Assembly (NCBI GenBank): GCA_024516155.1
Contig: JAJJXM010000009.1
Span: forward strand, 496,001 to 560,000
Source: Pyronema omphalodes
Lineage: Eukaryota > Ascomycota > Pezizomycetes > Pezizales > Pyronemataceae
Length of the DNA: 64,000 nucleotides
Direction: 5' to 3'
Numbering within the stretch: the first letter of the stretch is position 1; the number at the start of each line of letters is the position of its first letter. Of the stretch, positions 11,370 to 22,792 are shown in pieces. Under the pieces are notes generated by a model. That model saw nothing but the letters and a program-made list of their open reading frames with translations. It had not been told where the DNA came from and ran no database searches. The translations under genes and the position numbers were made by a program.

Positions 11370-12650
11370 GTAGGTGTTTGTTGCTATTTAATGACTCTGA
11401 AATCCAATTCAAAACAGTATGAAGCTAACACACACATTATAGAAGCGATGGATACTAGTGATGAAGAAGAGATGCAGGATTATGAAGAAGAGATGGATAA
11501 TCCTCGATTTCTCTCCAATTTCAAAACGTATATTTCCTCATGCTCCGATAAATCATATCACCACATACCTCACTCGCTAATACATCGCAAATCATCTAGT
11601 CTGTTAAATTCTGACCTTCATTCTGACTTGACCATCAAAGTTGGAAACTCAACGTTCAAAGCCCACAAAGCAATCTTGGCGGTTCGCACGCAGTTCTTGA
11701 CCATGGCTACCCAAGAGCACGGCTTCATCGAGTCACAAGACAACACAGTCACCCTTGAAGATCAAAGTGCGCATGCTGTTTGGCGTTTCCTGGCATACTG
11801 CTACACCGGCAACTACGAGGAGAGCCAGAATAAAGATATTGAAGGAGGTTGGTTCAAATATATGAACCGTCGTTGTAATTTCAAATTTGGATACTAATTG
11901 CCTTGTAATAGACGATGATGGTGTTTACCTGATGCATACTAGGGTTCATGCACTTGCCGATATGTTTGGCGTACCTCAACTGAAGGTCCTGGCAGCACAA
12001 AAGCTGAAACGTCAGTTTGAGGAGTGGGCGCCGGATGATTTTATTGAATGCGTCAAAGAGACTTATACGACAACATACCACAAGGACCGCAAAATTCGCA
12101 ACGTCCTGGTTGATGCAGCCTACAATCACAGCGACGAGTTGATCAAACATGAGAAGTTTTGCAAGGAAACTGAAACTTTAGGTGAATTCTTAATGGCATT
12201 GGTATCCAAGTTCGCTACCGAAGAATCCTGTGGGATATCTCATCCAGTTCCAAAATGTCGGCGCTGTGGCTATAAGGAAGTTGCTGGTTTTTATCGTTTC
12301 TCTAGAAGCTGGACCTGTAACTACTGCTGATAGACAATGATTCTACCCAAATACATATGCAAGATCTAGTTTCCAAGAATCGCAATAGAAGTCGCCTTTT
12401 CTATATATGTAACCTTTCAATGCCCTTCCAGCGATATCAAGCGACACAATCCTAATAGCAACTAGTCAGCAACCTAGAACGACTCAGGTAGAGCCCTCAG
12501 CATCTGTAGGTAACCGTCTATTCTATTCTTCAAAGTCACTTGCGACTAAGAAATCGTTTCAGGACATGGTAAATCGATTCCCATATCCCGACGGGTCAGC
12601 GTCATCACAAATCACGCACCGTCTAGCTATGCAATCGTTACTAAGCAACT
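10725..12650. repeat. Left arm of BTB inverted repeat
   Basis: This ~1.9 kb segment matches the reverse complement of about 17815-19690. Homology covers the upstream region, the whole BTB gene and its 3' flank. A block near 10860-10990 carries about 75 extra bases relative to the right arm. The two arms are separated by ~5.2 kb containing the Chs7-like gene. Boundaries were judged by eye and may move by tens of bases. Confidence 0.8.
11448..12330 (+). CDS. BTB/POZ domain protein with C-terminal Cys4 motif
   Basis: Two coding exons, 11448..11847 and 11912..12330, encode 272 residues. The 64-bp intron has branch ATACTAATTG and phase 1. A probable 5'UTR intron lies at 11370..11442 (GTAGGT donor, GCTAAC branch, ATTATAG acceptor), which is why MDTSDEEE at 11448 is preferred over an upstream ATG that the inverted copy does not conserve. 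After an acidic N-terminus, a BTB fold starts at about residue 60: HSDLTIKVGNSTFKAHKAIL, then the FLAYCYTGNY segment. Next comes a helical region and a terminal C-R-R-C...C-N-Y-C pair resembling a zinc ribbon. BTB domains dimerise and often recruit Cullin-3, but the role here is unknown. It is the intact member of an inverted duplicate pair. Confidence 0.85.
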
Positions 12651-14441
12651 TCCCTCCTCCTTGAGCATACAAAACATGTATGTTCCCTGGAATCGTCATA
12701 CTTTTCTAAACTCACATATATCGCCGCGATAACATACGGTAATATGTATGGTTATTTTTGAGGCTTACGAATGTATGCATCAGCGACGTATCAGTCGACT
12801 TAAAGCGGGGAAAGTTCTCGGCGGTGGTGTTAAACCCCGCCTATGTAGGTACGGTAGCCGCTGAGCCGCTGGGCCGCTGTCAACACTTAGCTAGCAGCTG
12901 GCGAGTCTGGTCCCTACATACGCTTCTTGGTTACACAACTCTAGATATACCCGATACCGTTCTTGCAGATGTCTTGAAGAAAGTTGACCAAGTCAACCAA
13001 TTATAATGCGTGACGATTACGATGCTTTTCTGGGTCTTGCTGATTTTACTGGCTTCGCTGCTGGCTTCACTGGTTTTGCTGGTTTTGCGGGCTTTGCCTG
13101 GCACGCCGGCGCCTCGCTTCGTGATGGCAACAGCAACGATTAACCCCTCATTCCTCATTCAGCTGCTGTGGTGCAACGGTGCTTTAGCCTTCCTCAAGTC
13201 GTCTAATTCTTTTTTGTACTCACTTTTATATTAACTCGATATTAACTCAGCCAACCAGAGACATTATTGCAGTGACTTTGTGATGAACTTTGAAATTAAA
13301 CACTGTCACTGACTCGGAGTAATTTCATTCCAGTACAGTCATCATAGACATCACTCCCACTCTGTCGTTTCAGTCTCGGACTCGGGACTCGGTTTTGATG
13401 AACGGCTGTTTTGTTTTTGTTTAATGCATGCAAGTCACCGAAGCCTGAAAGACTATTCAGGCAAAAGAGGCGACGACCGGATTTGTACCCGAAATTCGCG
13501 AAGAACCTTTCGCTTCGGGTTAGCATTAGAATTCAACGGTCTTTTCCAAAGGGCCCTAAGGAATGTCAACACTCACATTTTAAGCTCGGCTTCGGCTTCG
13601 CGATGCAGGTGTATGCTGACTCGGGGTTTTAAGCATAAATAAAGTTAAGAGCAAAAAAAGTCAATTCAGGGGATTCGGTGAGGTGATGCTGCTGTATATA
13701 TGCAACACGGTGAGGTATGAATGCAGGGAATGACCATAACACATTTACATTCACGTGATATATATAACATTCCCATAACACATTCACGTGACATATGACG
13801 ATATATGCACCACCAGCCTCTCTTCTTCAAATCTGGGCAAATTTCATTTTATGTTGTGCCTGGCCTGGCATTCAGCAACACAGCAACACAGCAACCAGCA
13901 ACGGTTTTTTTAGCAACCCTTTTCAGACGCGCCTAGAAAACCACGAAAACTGCAGAACCTAAAAATCCAGCCTCGCTCGCTACCGGTCTCATTTTAGCGC
14001 AACCAAGAAAAGAAGTCCCTCGCTCACTCGCTCGCTCGCTCGCTCTTCTTCAAAACATCAGATTCTGTGCAGTTTTTTTTGTCATCTGGTTTTTTTTTAC
14101 CCCGACCGACCGACAGACAGATATCGCACAGCCTGGGAATTGAAGCCTGCCTGCCAGCTACTTATCGACAACAGCTGTTTTATACGAAAGCCGAAAAGAC
14201 AAAACATATATACAGAGATCCCTCATCCGATTCCGGCTCTATCCGATCGTTTCGCTTCGCAGCAGCAACAGCAGCAGCAGCAAAGGACATCAAAAGCCTC
14301 AATCGCAACGCCCGAAAAGAACGCACCCGTACCGATATCCGTTCGTTCGTTTTCTGGAACTATATACACAGCACTGCGCACCCGGTTATTATATTGAATC
14401 ACTACGGAAAAGAGCGCGGATAGAAGGGTTACGTTCCGACG
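12331..14441. other. Gene-free stretch upstream of the Chs7-like gene
   Basis: The first ~320 bases are the end of the left inverted-repeat arm. The rest shows no domain-bearing frame. Short GCTTCGGCTTCG-like repeats occur near 13585, a CTCG tetranucleotide run near 14020-14045 and several CACGTGA motifs near 13752-13795. The last are palindromic E-box-like sites. The final few hundred bases are C/T- and CAG-rich and are the likely promoter and leader of the next gene. Confidence 0.5.
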
Positions 14442-16174
14442 ATGTCGCAGTTTGGTAACTTTCACGTATGGACTTCCTTCACTTCAGCTTCAGCTTCAGC
14501 TTTGGCTTCGGCTTCGGCTTCGGCTTTGGCTTTGGCTTTGGTTTCGCCTTCGCTGCGGCTTCAGAATAACGCGCAAAAAATGGAATGCTGATAATTGTGA
14601 AATAGGACTTTTGTCGTGACTCGACGTTACCGGTTTGTAATGTATGTACTATTATTTTACGATTAATCTTCCTCCCACCCCCTCCTCCTACCCCCCGTTT
14701 CCTCCGTTTACCGTCCGGATCCTCGATCCTCGATCCTCCGTTGCGCACGCGAACGAGCGCACCGTTTCTACCGTTACCGAGTCCACAACATCTCCAACCG
14801 AAATCCACCTTTACCTCTCAGTCTCAGCAACTAACCCACCCTCCTAGATATTCGCACAGAACGGACTTCAATTCGATGGCGGAATCGAAAAAAGCTGCGA
14901 ACTGAAAGGATTCGCAGCCGGCGACCGTAACATCCGCAACCTCGGAACTGTGTTACTATGTGCAGTAGCATTAATCGTCACGGCAATTCTCTACTGGAGG
15001 TCGGAAAGGAAAAAGGCGGCGGTGGGAAGAAGGGAAATGCAGGTGCTATTGTGCGCTTATGCATTGGTCTCTATGACGGAAATGTTTTCGGTCGGTGGCT
15101 TTTTGCAGGATAGAAACGTGCTGGTGGTAGGTGCCTCTTTGATTTGATTGTTTTGATGTCGAGCGCGATATGGGTTATGGGATAAGGATACGCTCGGACG
15201 CCTAGGCTACTTTGGCTTCGCGATAAGCTTCACTCGTTGAGATGAGGTGCACTTTTTTCTTTTCTTCGCGCGCTATAAAACGGTCACAATTGACCGCCGC
15301 GAACTCGAAGCTACAGCCAGAAAAATGTCCGGCCGTCGCTCTACATTCGCAGTATCGCCATTCTATGTCTTTTTACTGACTTTACCAATAGTGGTTTTCA
15401 GCCATCCACATCGGAGCCATAGCCGCGACTTTCTGGACACTATTAATCAACGCCATTGTCGGATACCAGTTAATGGACGATGGAACCGTACTTTCAGTCG
15501 GTCTTACCATCTTCTCCGCCGTCTGTGTTTTCCTTGGAGTTGCATACATTGGTGTTGACTCCGGAATTAACTACACTGGAGAATTCGTCGTACAAAACAG
15601 GGCGGAATTGAAGAATTATGCACTTTATGTGTGTTATCTTTTATTCCCTCTTTTGGCTTCCGTGGCATTCTTTGTTTTGGAGGCTATGCTTTGTGTGAAG
15701 GTTTTGAAGGAGACTAGGCCATTGGGTAGGTTATTTTTCGTGTGTTTTTGATATCTCCAAATGTGCGGGTGGAGAAACTAGTGGAACGCCCGTCATGTTC
15801 CCGTGTATGACAAATGCGGGATACAAGACATGATCAGGCCGGCGGTTCATATGAACCCCGTACCACTGCATCACTCGGAGATATTTCTCAATCAAATCCC
15901 GTCGTAGTACAAAAAACCCGCTAACATAACCGCAATTCTAGTTCTCCTCACCATCAGCGGCTTCTTATTCCTAATCTCTCAAATCTTCCAATTCGTAGCA
16001 AGCGTACATATCTGCCACGCAACCGCCGGAAAAGTCGATGGAGCTATCTTTGAAACTTTTACGGTCCTTCTTGCGGTCGTTACCTTGTGGTTCTTTTGGT
16101 CTTCTATCACTGAGGATGAGTGGCCTGATGATCCTATGAACTCTACTATTCAGTCGGAGCAGGCTTATGCGTAA
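14442..16174 (+). CDS. Chs7-family / chitin synthase III-associated seven-TM protein
   Basis: Four exons, 14442..14465, 14848..15126, 15392..15725 and 15942..16174, encode about 289 residues. The assignment rests on the C-terminal half. A WTLLINAIVGYQLMDDGT segment is followed by several hydrophobic helices, then HICHATAGKVDGAIFETF and the near-terminal FWSSITEDEWP. These are typical of fungal membrane proteins annotated as chitin synthase export chaperone or chitin synthase III catalytic subunit. Relatives act in the ER, helping chitin synthase leave for the cell surface. The protein is almost entirely transmembrane. Exon 1 is only 8 codons (MSQFGNFH) and the 382-bp first intron is GGCTTC-repeat rich, so the start is the least certain part. 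The gene sits inside the unique segment between the two BTB inverted-repeat arms. True Chs7 versus a paralogous clade cannot be decided here. Confidence 0.75.
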
Positions 16175-17814
16175 TTTTGCGCAGCTTGATTGGGCTGGGT
16201 TGGAGTGGAGGGGATTGAATTGCGCTGCGCTGGAATGTACTCGACGATTTATCGATGACCTACCTACCTCATCACATCACCTTTTCATCACCTCATCATC
16301 ATCATCACATCATGATCATCACCTCATAATTAACGACCTGTAAATTGATTTGATTGACTTGGATGTACGGATGGATGGGATAATAACGGATAATGGATAA
16401 TGGACATTTATTCAGGAACAGAGAGAGAGAAATGAAGGCGCTAATACTAAATGAGCCGGCATGGAATTAATTTAATGACACAAAGAAGAGAGAAATGAAG
16501 ATAGGGAATGAATTTTTTTTGTCTGTTTTTTTGCCTGATGTTTTTTTTTTTTTTTTGACTGCTTTTTAATGAATTTCTTGTTTATATTGGGGGGGGTTTT
16601 TTTTTGTGTTTTTGTTGTATTTTGAATTTCTTTTTTTTCGGCTTTTTTTTTAACTTTTCTTCTTTTTTTGACTTCTTGCATTTTTCGACTTTTTTAACTT
16701 CTTGTAACGCTAGTGTTTTTTTTTTGTTCGTTCAGATTGAGGTTGAGGTTGAGGTTGAGATGATTGGTTGGTTGGTGGGGTTGCTTAACAACACCTCTCC
16801 ATCATCTCGGAAAGATACTATGAACCATGAACTATGAACCATGAACCATGATAATTTTATGAACTCTGGACTCTGGAAGCTTATTTTTTATTTCGCAAGC
16901 TATTTAATATAATGATAATGGGAAAAGATGTAAAGATAAAAAGACGAAAAGCTGAAATCTTGAAGACGAATTAATATTTTCTAAATTTCCAATGTCTTTC
17001 ATTTATTCTTTGTTTGTTTATATTACTTCTTGTTTATATTTGCTTTTTATTTTTTATCTACACGGACACTTATTAATTATTATTATTATTTTTTTTTTGA
17101 TGATTTGCTTATGTCTTGATGAGATACTTGGTCGGTTATTCTATTCTTTGTAATTTCCCCTCTCTATTCTTTTTCATTTCCTCTCTCTAATTTTGTTCTT
17201 CTTTCTTTTCTGTTTTGTTTTTACTTTTTATTCTTTTTATAAGTTTTTTTCCCCTTTCTTTGATTCTATTCCCTTTGTTACAGATTTATATATCGACGAA
17301 ATAATTATTATCATAATCTATCTCTTACCTCACCGCTTAACTTATTGCCTCGGAGGTCTTTAGTACCATAAATAGTAGCGTAAAGTTTTTTATTCCTATA
17401 AGTTTCTTCTAACCTCCCCCAGAGTTTTACCCAGAAATGATACTAGTACTATCATACTATGTATTAAGTATCACGATGAATCTTAATAATCTTCCGCGTA
17501 TCTTGTCTCAATATTGGATATTCCCAATCTACATATGTACATATGTCAGGCATCCCCCAACTGTAGTTTTTAAGATTATTTTTTTTTTACCAGTGCTTCA
17601 ATTTGAAGGATCTACAGTTTGTTGAGTTATTGGTTTATTGGTTTGTTTCATAGTTTGATGGCTTTTTGTTTCAACTTTCTGTGGTTGAGGACAATTATGA
17701 TTAGTTATTGTTATCCTCTGCTAGAGATACTTTTCCCCCGGGATATTCCGGTTGTCGGTATTGAAAATGATAAGCTTTGGTCAAATGCCAACGCCGCATT
17801 TGATTTGGGGTTTG
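16175..17814. other. A/T-rich gene-free stretch
   Basis: Long T runs (16508-16740 and 17090-17250) and AT microsatellite-like tracts dominate. A short ATGAACC repeat lies at about 16820-16855. Open frames in it are Phe- or Lys-rich artefacts of homopolymers. No gene is supported. Confidence 0.6.
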
Positions 17815-19690
17815 GAAAGTGTGAAGATTTTAGTAAGGGTAGCTAGGCAATGCGTAGTTCGTGATGATGCGAACTCGTCGGGGTATGGGAATCGATTTAC
17901 CATGTCCTGAAATGATTTCTTGGTCGCAAGTGACTTTGGAAAATAGAATAGACGGTTACCCATAGATGCGTGAGGGCTCTACCTGAGTCGTTCTAGGTTG
18001 CTGACTGGTTTCTATTAGGATTGTGTCGTTTGATATCTCTGGAAAGGGGATCGGAAGGGCAGATATACAGAAAAGGCAACCTTTATTGACGACATTGGGA
18101 ACTAGATCTTGCATATTTACTTGGGCAGAATCATTTTCTATCTGCAGAGATTACAGGTCCATGTTCTAGAGAAACAACGACGTCCAACGATTTCCTTATA
18201 GCCGCAGCGCCGACAATTTTGAACTGGCTGCGATGCCATTTGGGATCCTCCGGTAGTAATCTTGAATACCAATGCCATTAAGAATTCGCCCAAGGTTTCA
18301 ATTTCCTTGCGAAACTTCTCATGTTCGACCAACTCGCCTCTGTAATTATACGCTGCATCAATCAGGGCGTTGCGGATTTCGAAATCCTTGTGGTATGTTG
18401 TCGTATAAGTCTCTTTGATGCATTCAATAAAATCATCCGGCACCCATTCCTCAAACTGACGTTGCAGCTTTTCAGCTGCCAGGACCTTCAGTTGAGGTAC
18501 GCCAAACATATCGGCAAGTGCATGAACTCTAGTATGCATCAGGTAAACACCATCATCGTCTATTACAAGGCAATTAGTATACGAATTTGATATTACAACA
18601 GTGTTTCATGTATTTGAACTAACCTCCTTCGATATCTTTATTCTGGCTCCTCCTTACCGGTGTAGCAGTATGCCAGGAAACGCCAAACAGCATGCACACT
18701 TTGATCTTCAAGGGTGACTATGTTGTCCTGTTACTCGGCGAAACCTTGTTCTCTGGTAGCCATGGTGAAGAACTGCGTGCGAACCGCCAGGATTGCTTTG
18801 TGGGCTTTGAATGTCGAGTTTCCAACTTTGATGGTCAAGTCAGAATGGAGGCCAGAATTCAACAAACTAGATGATTTGCGATGTATTAGCGAGTGAAGTA
18901 TGTGGCGATGTTGTGAGTTCCCGGAGAAGAAGGAAATATACGTTTTGAAATTGGAGAGAAATTGAGAATTATCCATCTCTTCTTCATAATCATCCATCTC
19001 TTCTTCATCACTAGTATCCATCGCTTCTATAATGTGTGTGTTAGCTTCATACTGTTTTGAATTGGATTTCAGAGTTATGAAATAGTACCAAACACCTACC
19101 AGTTTTGCAGGTTGATACTGTTAAGATGTGTGGTGGATGTGGAAGTAGAATGGAACGGATGAAGGTGGGGAAGCGTAGGCAAAGCGTAGGCGAAGGTTAA
19201 AAAGAGCCGAAGGACAATCAGTTCACACCAGGTAGTATAGGGGGTACTTTCGGAAAAGTGCGGGAAAATCTTATCGCGTTTAAGTGAATCGAATTCACTA
19301 ATTTCAACATGCTCACTCACTAAATGTGCTATACTGGGGTAAATAGTAGAATTAATAGTTCCCGAATACGAACTACCATTCTGAAGTTTGCGTAATCTTG
19401 TGTCAAACGCGATAACGCCCGACAAACGGAACAGTAGAAGCTTGGCTGTGGAGTGAGCTCCAGAGTCGAAGATGCGTACAAGATAGAAGCTGGGGATACC
19501 TGAATGCTCATGCTTATTTCAGCTTGATAAAGCAAAACGTCAACCAGCTGTTCAAACAATGATCAGTTAATCAACCATTAGATCCTGTCTACTTGTCTCG
19601 CAAACTTTCTTAAAAGAAAGAAAAAAAGGTTGTCGTACTTATACAGCTTTCTCGAATTTAGCTTTCCGAAGCTCAGCTTTATGGGAAATC
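17815..19690. repeat. Right arm of BTB inverted repeat
   Basis: Reverse-complement counterpart of about 10725-12650. It carries the degraded BTB copy and homologous flanks on both sides, including a matching AGAAAGCTGTATA block at the outer end. Divergence is moderate, with scattered substitutions and small indels, so the duplication is not recent. Confidence 0.8.
18138..19015 (-). pseudogene. Broken BTB/POZ gene, inverted copy
   Basis: Minus-strand homologue of the 11448-12330 gene, aligned over its whole length. Its start MDTSDEEE corresponds to the intact copy. The BTB core is present, but after ~95 codons the frame ends at TAA (around 18731-18733), where the intact copy reads TCA. A 5-base net deletion near 18650-18665 also breaks the frame before the intron. 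Beyond the intron the C-terminal half stays open for 133 codons, with the Cys-x2-Cys pairs intact. An altered CCG-GTAAGG sequence in the deleted region could act as a new splice donor, but it would not bypass the stop. Probably non-functional unless the C-terminal half is expressed alone. Confidence 0.75.
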
Positions 19691-20865
19691 TTAGCAATCT
19701 TACGCTATATGGAATGCATAAAAAGGACCCTCTCCGCACAGGTTAGGAAGGCTATTTTGTAAAGGCTTTTAGGTCTCTTTTTTCCGACTTGAACCCCTAG
19801 AATCTAAGAACTTCGTCTAATTCCATTTGTCATCCAAGTGAATTTCAGGGATTTTCCCTGGTGCTCGACCTTTATACAAAAACCTCATGCCTCCTGTATT
19901 CCCACGAGCGTCTTCGTCAATACAGATAGGTTTTCACTGTATTGGGTGGAAAGGTGGAGGAGTTTGTGGTTCGGTGGACAACTGGGAAGGTAGATGGGGA
20001 GGTAGGTGGGGATATGGGGAGGACGTTAATTGACTTGGCGTAAAGAATCAGGATTACTCACCCCCATCTTACAGCCTAATAGCCTGCTATTGACGAGTAA
20101 TAAATAAATGATGAAGGATATAGGAGTAGGTAATATAATTTCGTACGGTGAGAAAATGATATTTTGGAGTTGGTTCTCAAATTTATCTGAGCAGTTTTTG
20201 TTGCTGTGTTTTGGGGTAATTATTGATGCTAATAATGTACCACTATACCCTACAACCCCTATCCCCCATAGTAATAAAAAAAATATCAAACAAAACTCCA
20301 TGAATGTGTCAATCTACAAACTTATCAAAAACAAAAGAAAACAACTCCACATCTCTGAACTCCAAAACTCCCTTCCTAGCCCCCCCCCCCCCCCCCCACC
20401 CACCGCCGAGCCGCTGCCATCGATACCAGTATTTATAACCATTGCGATACTTTTTGTATCGAGATATTCCCGGCTCATCTTAGACAAAAGAAAAAAAATA
20501 AAAGATATCATATTCTTCTGATATTGTTCTGTTTATCCATGGCCTTTTGTTGTCCACTTCCATTCTCCCGACTTTTATCTTCTATCCTAGGCTTCAACGC
20601 AAGTTTGGTTTATAAAGCCTATATCTACCGGTTGTATCTCCTTTTCTATTCTTTATTCGGGCTGATGCTGTATCTTGTCTGTCTTTTGTGTTCCTGCCTT
20701 ATCTGTCCTGCCTGCATCCCTGGACTATGGTTCAGCACCACCTTGTTGTATCCCATCCTCATCCCCATCCCAATATCCCGCTCCTTTCTCCGTTTGACAA
20801 AGTTAAACCGGTGATGATCTCTTGAAATCATTTGTTTATTTCCCTTTAATCCTCCACACACCGCC
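19691..20865. other. Gene-free stretch with poly-C tract
   Basis: Contains an arm-like block of the foldback repeat family (about 19760-19890), a GGTAGGTGGGGA-like repeat near 19980-20025 and a run of about 19 C at 20380-20400. The last ~300 bases are the 3' flank of the ssl1 gene. No frame here shows a recognisable protein. Confidence 0.55.
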
Positions 20866-22221
20866 TTATTCTCCCTTACTCTGGCATCCCGCACAATTAT
20901 ACAACATTTCATGAGCAAAGACATCACAATCCACACAAAAATGTTTCCCACATTCGGGACACATGTATCTACTAGAAATACTAGTATTACTTCCACTTTT
21001 AGTACCTGGAGGAGGATTTTTCGGGATATCCGGGAATTGTTTTCTACAACCCCAACAAGCTGATTCCGGATGATTTGCAGCATCTTTCCAAGAAACCTCT
21101 TTCCAGTTTTTTAACGGAAATAAATGATGATACGATCTTGCCAAATGTGTAGAAAGAATCAGTGTAAGACCACAAACTGGACATTCTGCTGGTAGACTGC
21201 AGACTTTGGTTTCACATCGGGAACATCGGTAGCCGCCTTTACTTGGTAAACTGTGACAAGCACAGTTACTGGCTTTTTCTTCTACGACTCGTGAGGGGAA
21301 TCCCATCATTAATAATCCACTGGCTGCTACCTGTTGTCGTGTAACAGGCGGTGTCGTTAGCTCTAAAAGCTTCTCCCGGAAATGAACTTCGTTCAAAGCC
21401 ACATCATAAGAACCACCCGTCTTTTGGGTGATGGCAGCACAGATGGAGACTTGTGCTGCTAACCCAACTATCGACACCCGGACTTTGTCGTTTACTAGGG
21501 CTTTGATGGTTTGATGGATATCCCCGGGATCTGAAGACCATAGGGCTCCGTAGATTATCACAGCTTCTCGAGTTCCATGGCTTGGGGTGTGGAATAATCC
21601 TGCCCTAGCCATTTCAAGGGCATTTTGTAAGGAAGGAGAACCGGCGGGATCATCGAGTCGGAGGGCTTCGATACGGTCGATGTGGACGGTGGGGTTTCCG
21701 GATAGGTCGCTTAGACGTAATGCGAGACCGTCGCGCATACCGATTACGGCAAGTTGAGAGATAGGGTTTTGTTCGAAAAATTCTCGGACAAAGTCGATGG
21801 CGTAGCGAAGTGTTAATAGGTAGCGTGTCGGACGTAGGTCTTTTTCGGACATGGCGATGGAGAGGTCGAGGATTAATACCAGATGCCGTATTATACCACG
21901 TTGAAGGGGAGTTTCGTCTTTAAGTAGTCTATAGAGCTTGGTTAGCTATAGGCGTGGTGGTAGAGATTTGGTTGAGGTAATTGAGGTTGTAGATTGGAGG
22001 GAACTATGGTCATACCGTCTCTTCTTTCCAGCTTCCAAAAGCTCTGCTACGGTGCTCTCGATGTTGTCATCTTCCAGACCTACATCCCAGGCACGCGAAA
22101 TTTCCTCCCATCGCTCACGCTCCCTGGGCTTTGAGGATTTTTTTGGGCCTTTAGAATTTTTTCCTCCGCGGCCGGCTTCATCACCAGAAGATGCGACATA
22201 GTCACTATCACTGTCGGCCAT
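20866..22221 (-). CDS. SSL1: TFIIH core subunit Ssl1/p44
   Basis: Two exons on the minus strand, 22221..22016 and 21928..20866, with an 87-bp intron (GTATGA donor, CTATAG acceptor, phase 2). They encode about 422 residues. Ssl1/p44 is part of the TFIIH core that regulates the XPD/Rad3 helicase in transcription initiation and nucleotide-excision repair. An acidic N-terminus with WEEISRAWDVG leads into a von Willebrand A-like domain: HLVLILDLSIAMSEKDLRP, ENPISQLAVIGMRDGLA-like strand, HGTREAVIIYG. The C-terminus carries several zinc-binding Cys clusters (CxxC pairs around CSRC, CPVCGL, CWGC, CPECGKHFCVDC, CAGC) and fits the p44 C4 and RING-like modules. It is head-to-head with mif2 across 571 bp. 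Confidence 0.95.
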
Positions 22222-22792
22222 TATGGTATTGTTGAAGCCGGTCTTTTATTCAGGCTTTGTTGTATTGGTTCCTCGGGTTGGAAGTTGTTTGTTGTTGTTC
22301 GTGGCGGGGTAGATGGGAATCGCGAGGGTGGGATGTCGAGGTTTTGACCCGCTGGTGTCGTCACTGTCGTGTGCGATAAACCAGAGCTGTAGCTATCGCG
22401 TAGCGGGACTACTATAGAGTAATGCAGGATCCCTGTCGCGCGTGTCGAGGGTAGCTTATCTCACGGCGTCACCCGGCCATCTTAATCTGGCCCCAAGTTT
22501 TCGACCTTTGTTTTGGGGTCTTTCGACGTAAACTCACCAATGGCTGAGCAAAATTGTGCATTTCTTGTAGTTTAATACAATTTCGTGGCATATTGCATCT
22601 TGCATCTCTCATCGCCATGGAAACCAATCGGTATGGTGCCATAAACCGAAGTCGCGTCTGTTGTTGTCTTGGCATCATTGTTGTCGAAACATCCTACTCG
22701 CGCCCGAGTCAGCCGCTTCAGCATCGCGAACACCGACCAACGCGCGAAGCCCCGACCGACACGCGTAATTCCCCACCGCACCTCGCACCAAA
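22222..22792. promoter_or_regulatory. Divergent intergenic region, ssl1 / mif2
   Basis: 571 bp between two opposed start codons, moderately GC-rich with several CGCG motifs (22439-22460, 22740-22745, 22760-22766), some of them MluI-box-like (ACGCGT at about 22761). ACGCGT sites in yeast drive G1/S genes, which would suit a kinetochore gene, but this is only suggestive. No separate gene is visible. Confidence 0.45.

Noticed and set aside
11391..11447. Upstream ATG as start of the BTB protein
   Set aside because: The inverted copy does not keep this ATG, and the segment has a GTAGGT donor, GCTAAC branch and ATTATAG acceptor typical of a 5'UTR intron.
20524..20814. 96-codon hydrophobic Leu/Cys/Tyr-rich frame
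   Set aside because: Lies in the 3' flank of ssl1; hydrophobicity reflects T/C-rich sequence, and no homologue or splice signal is apparent.
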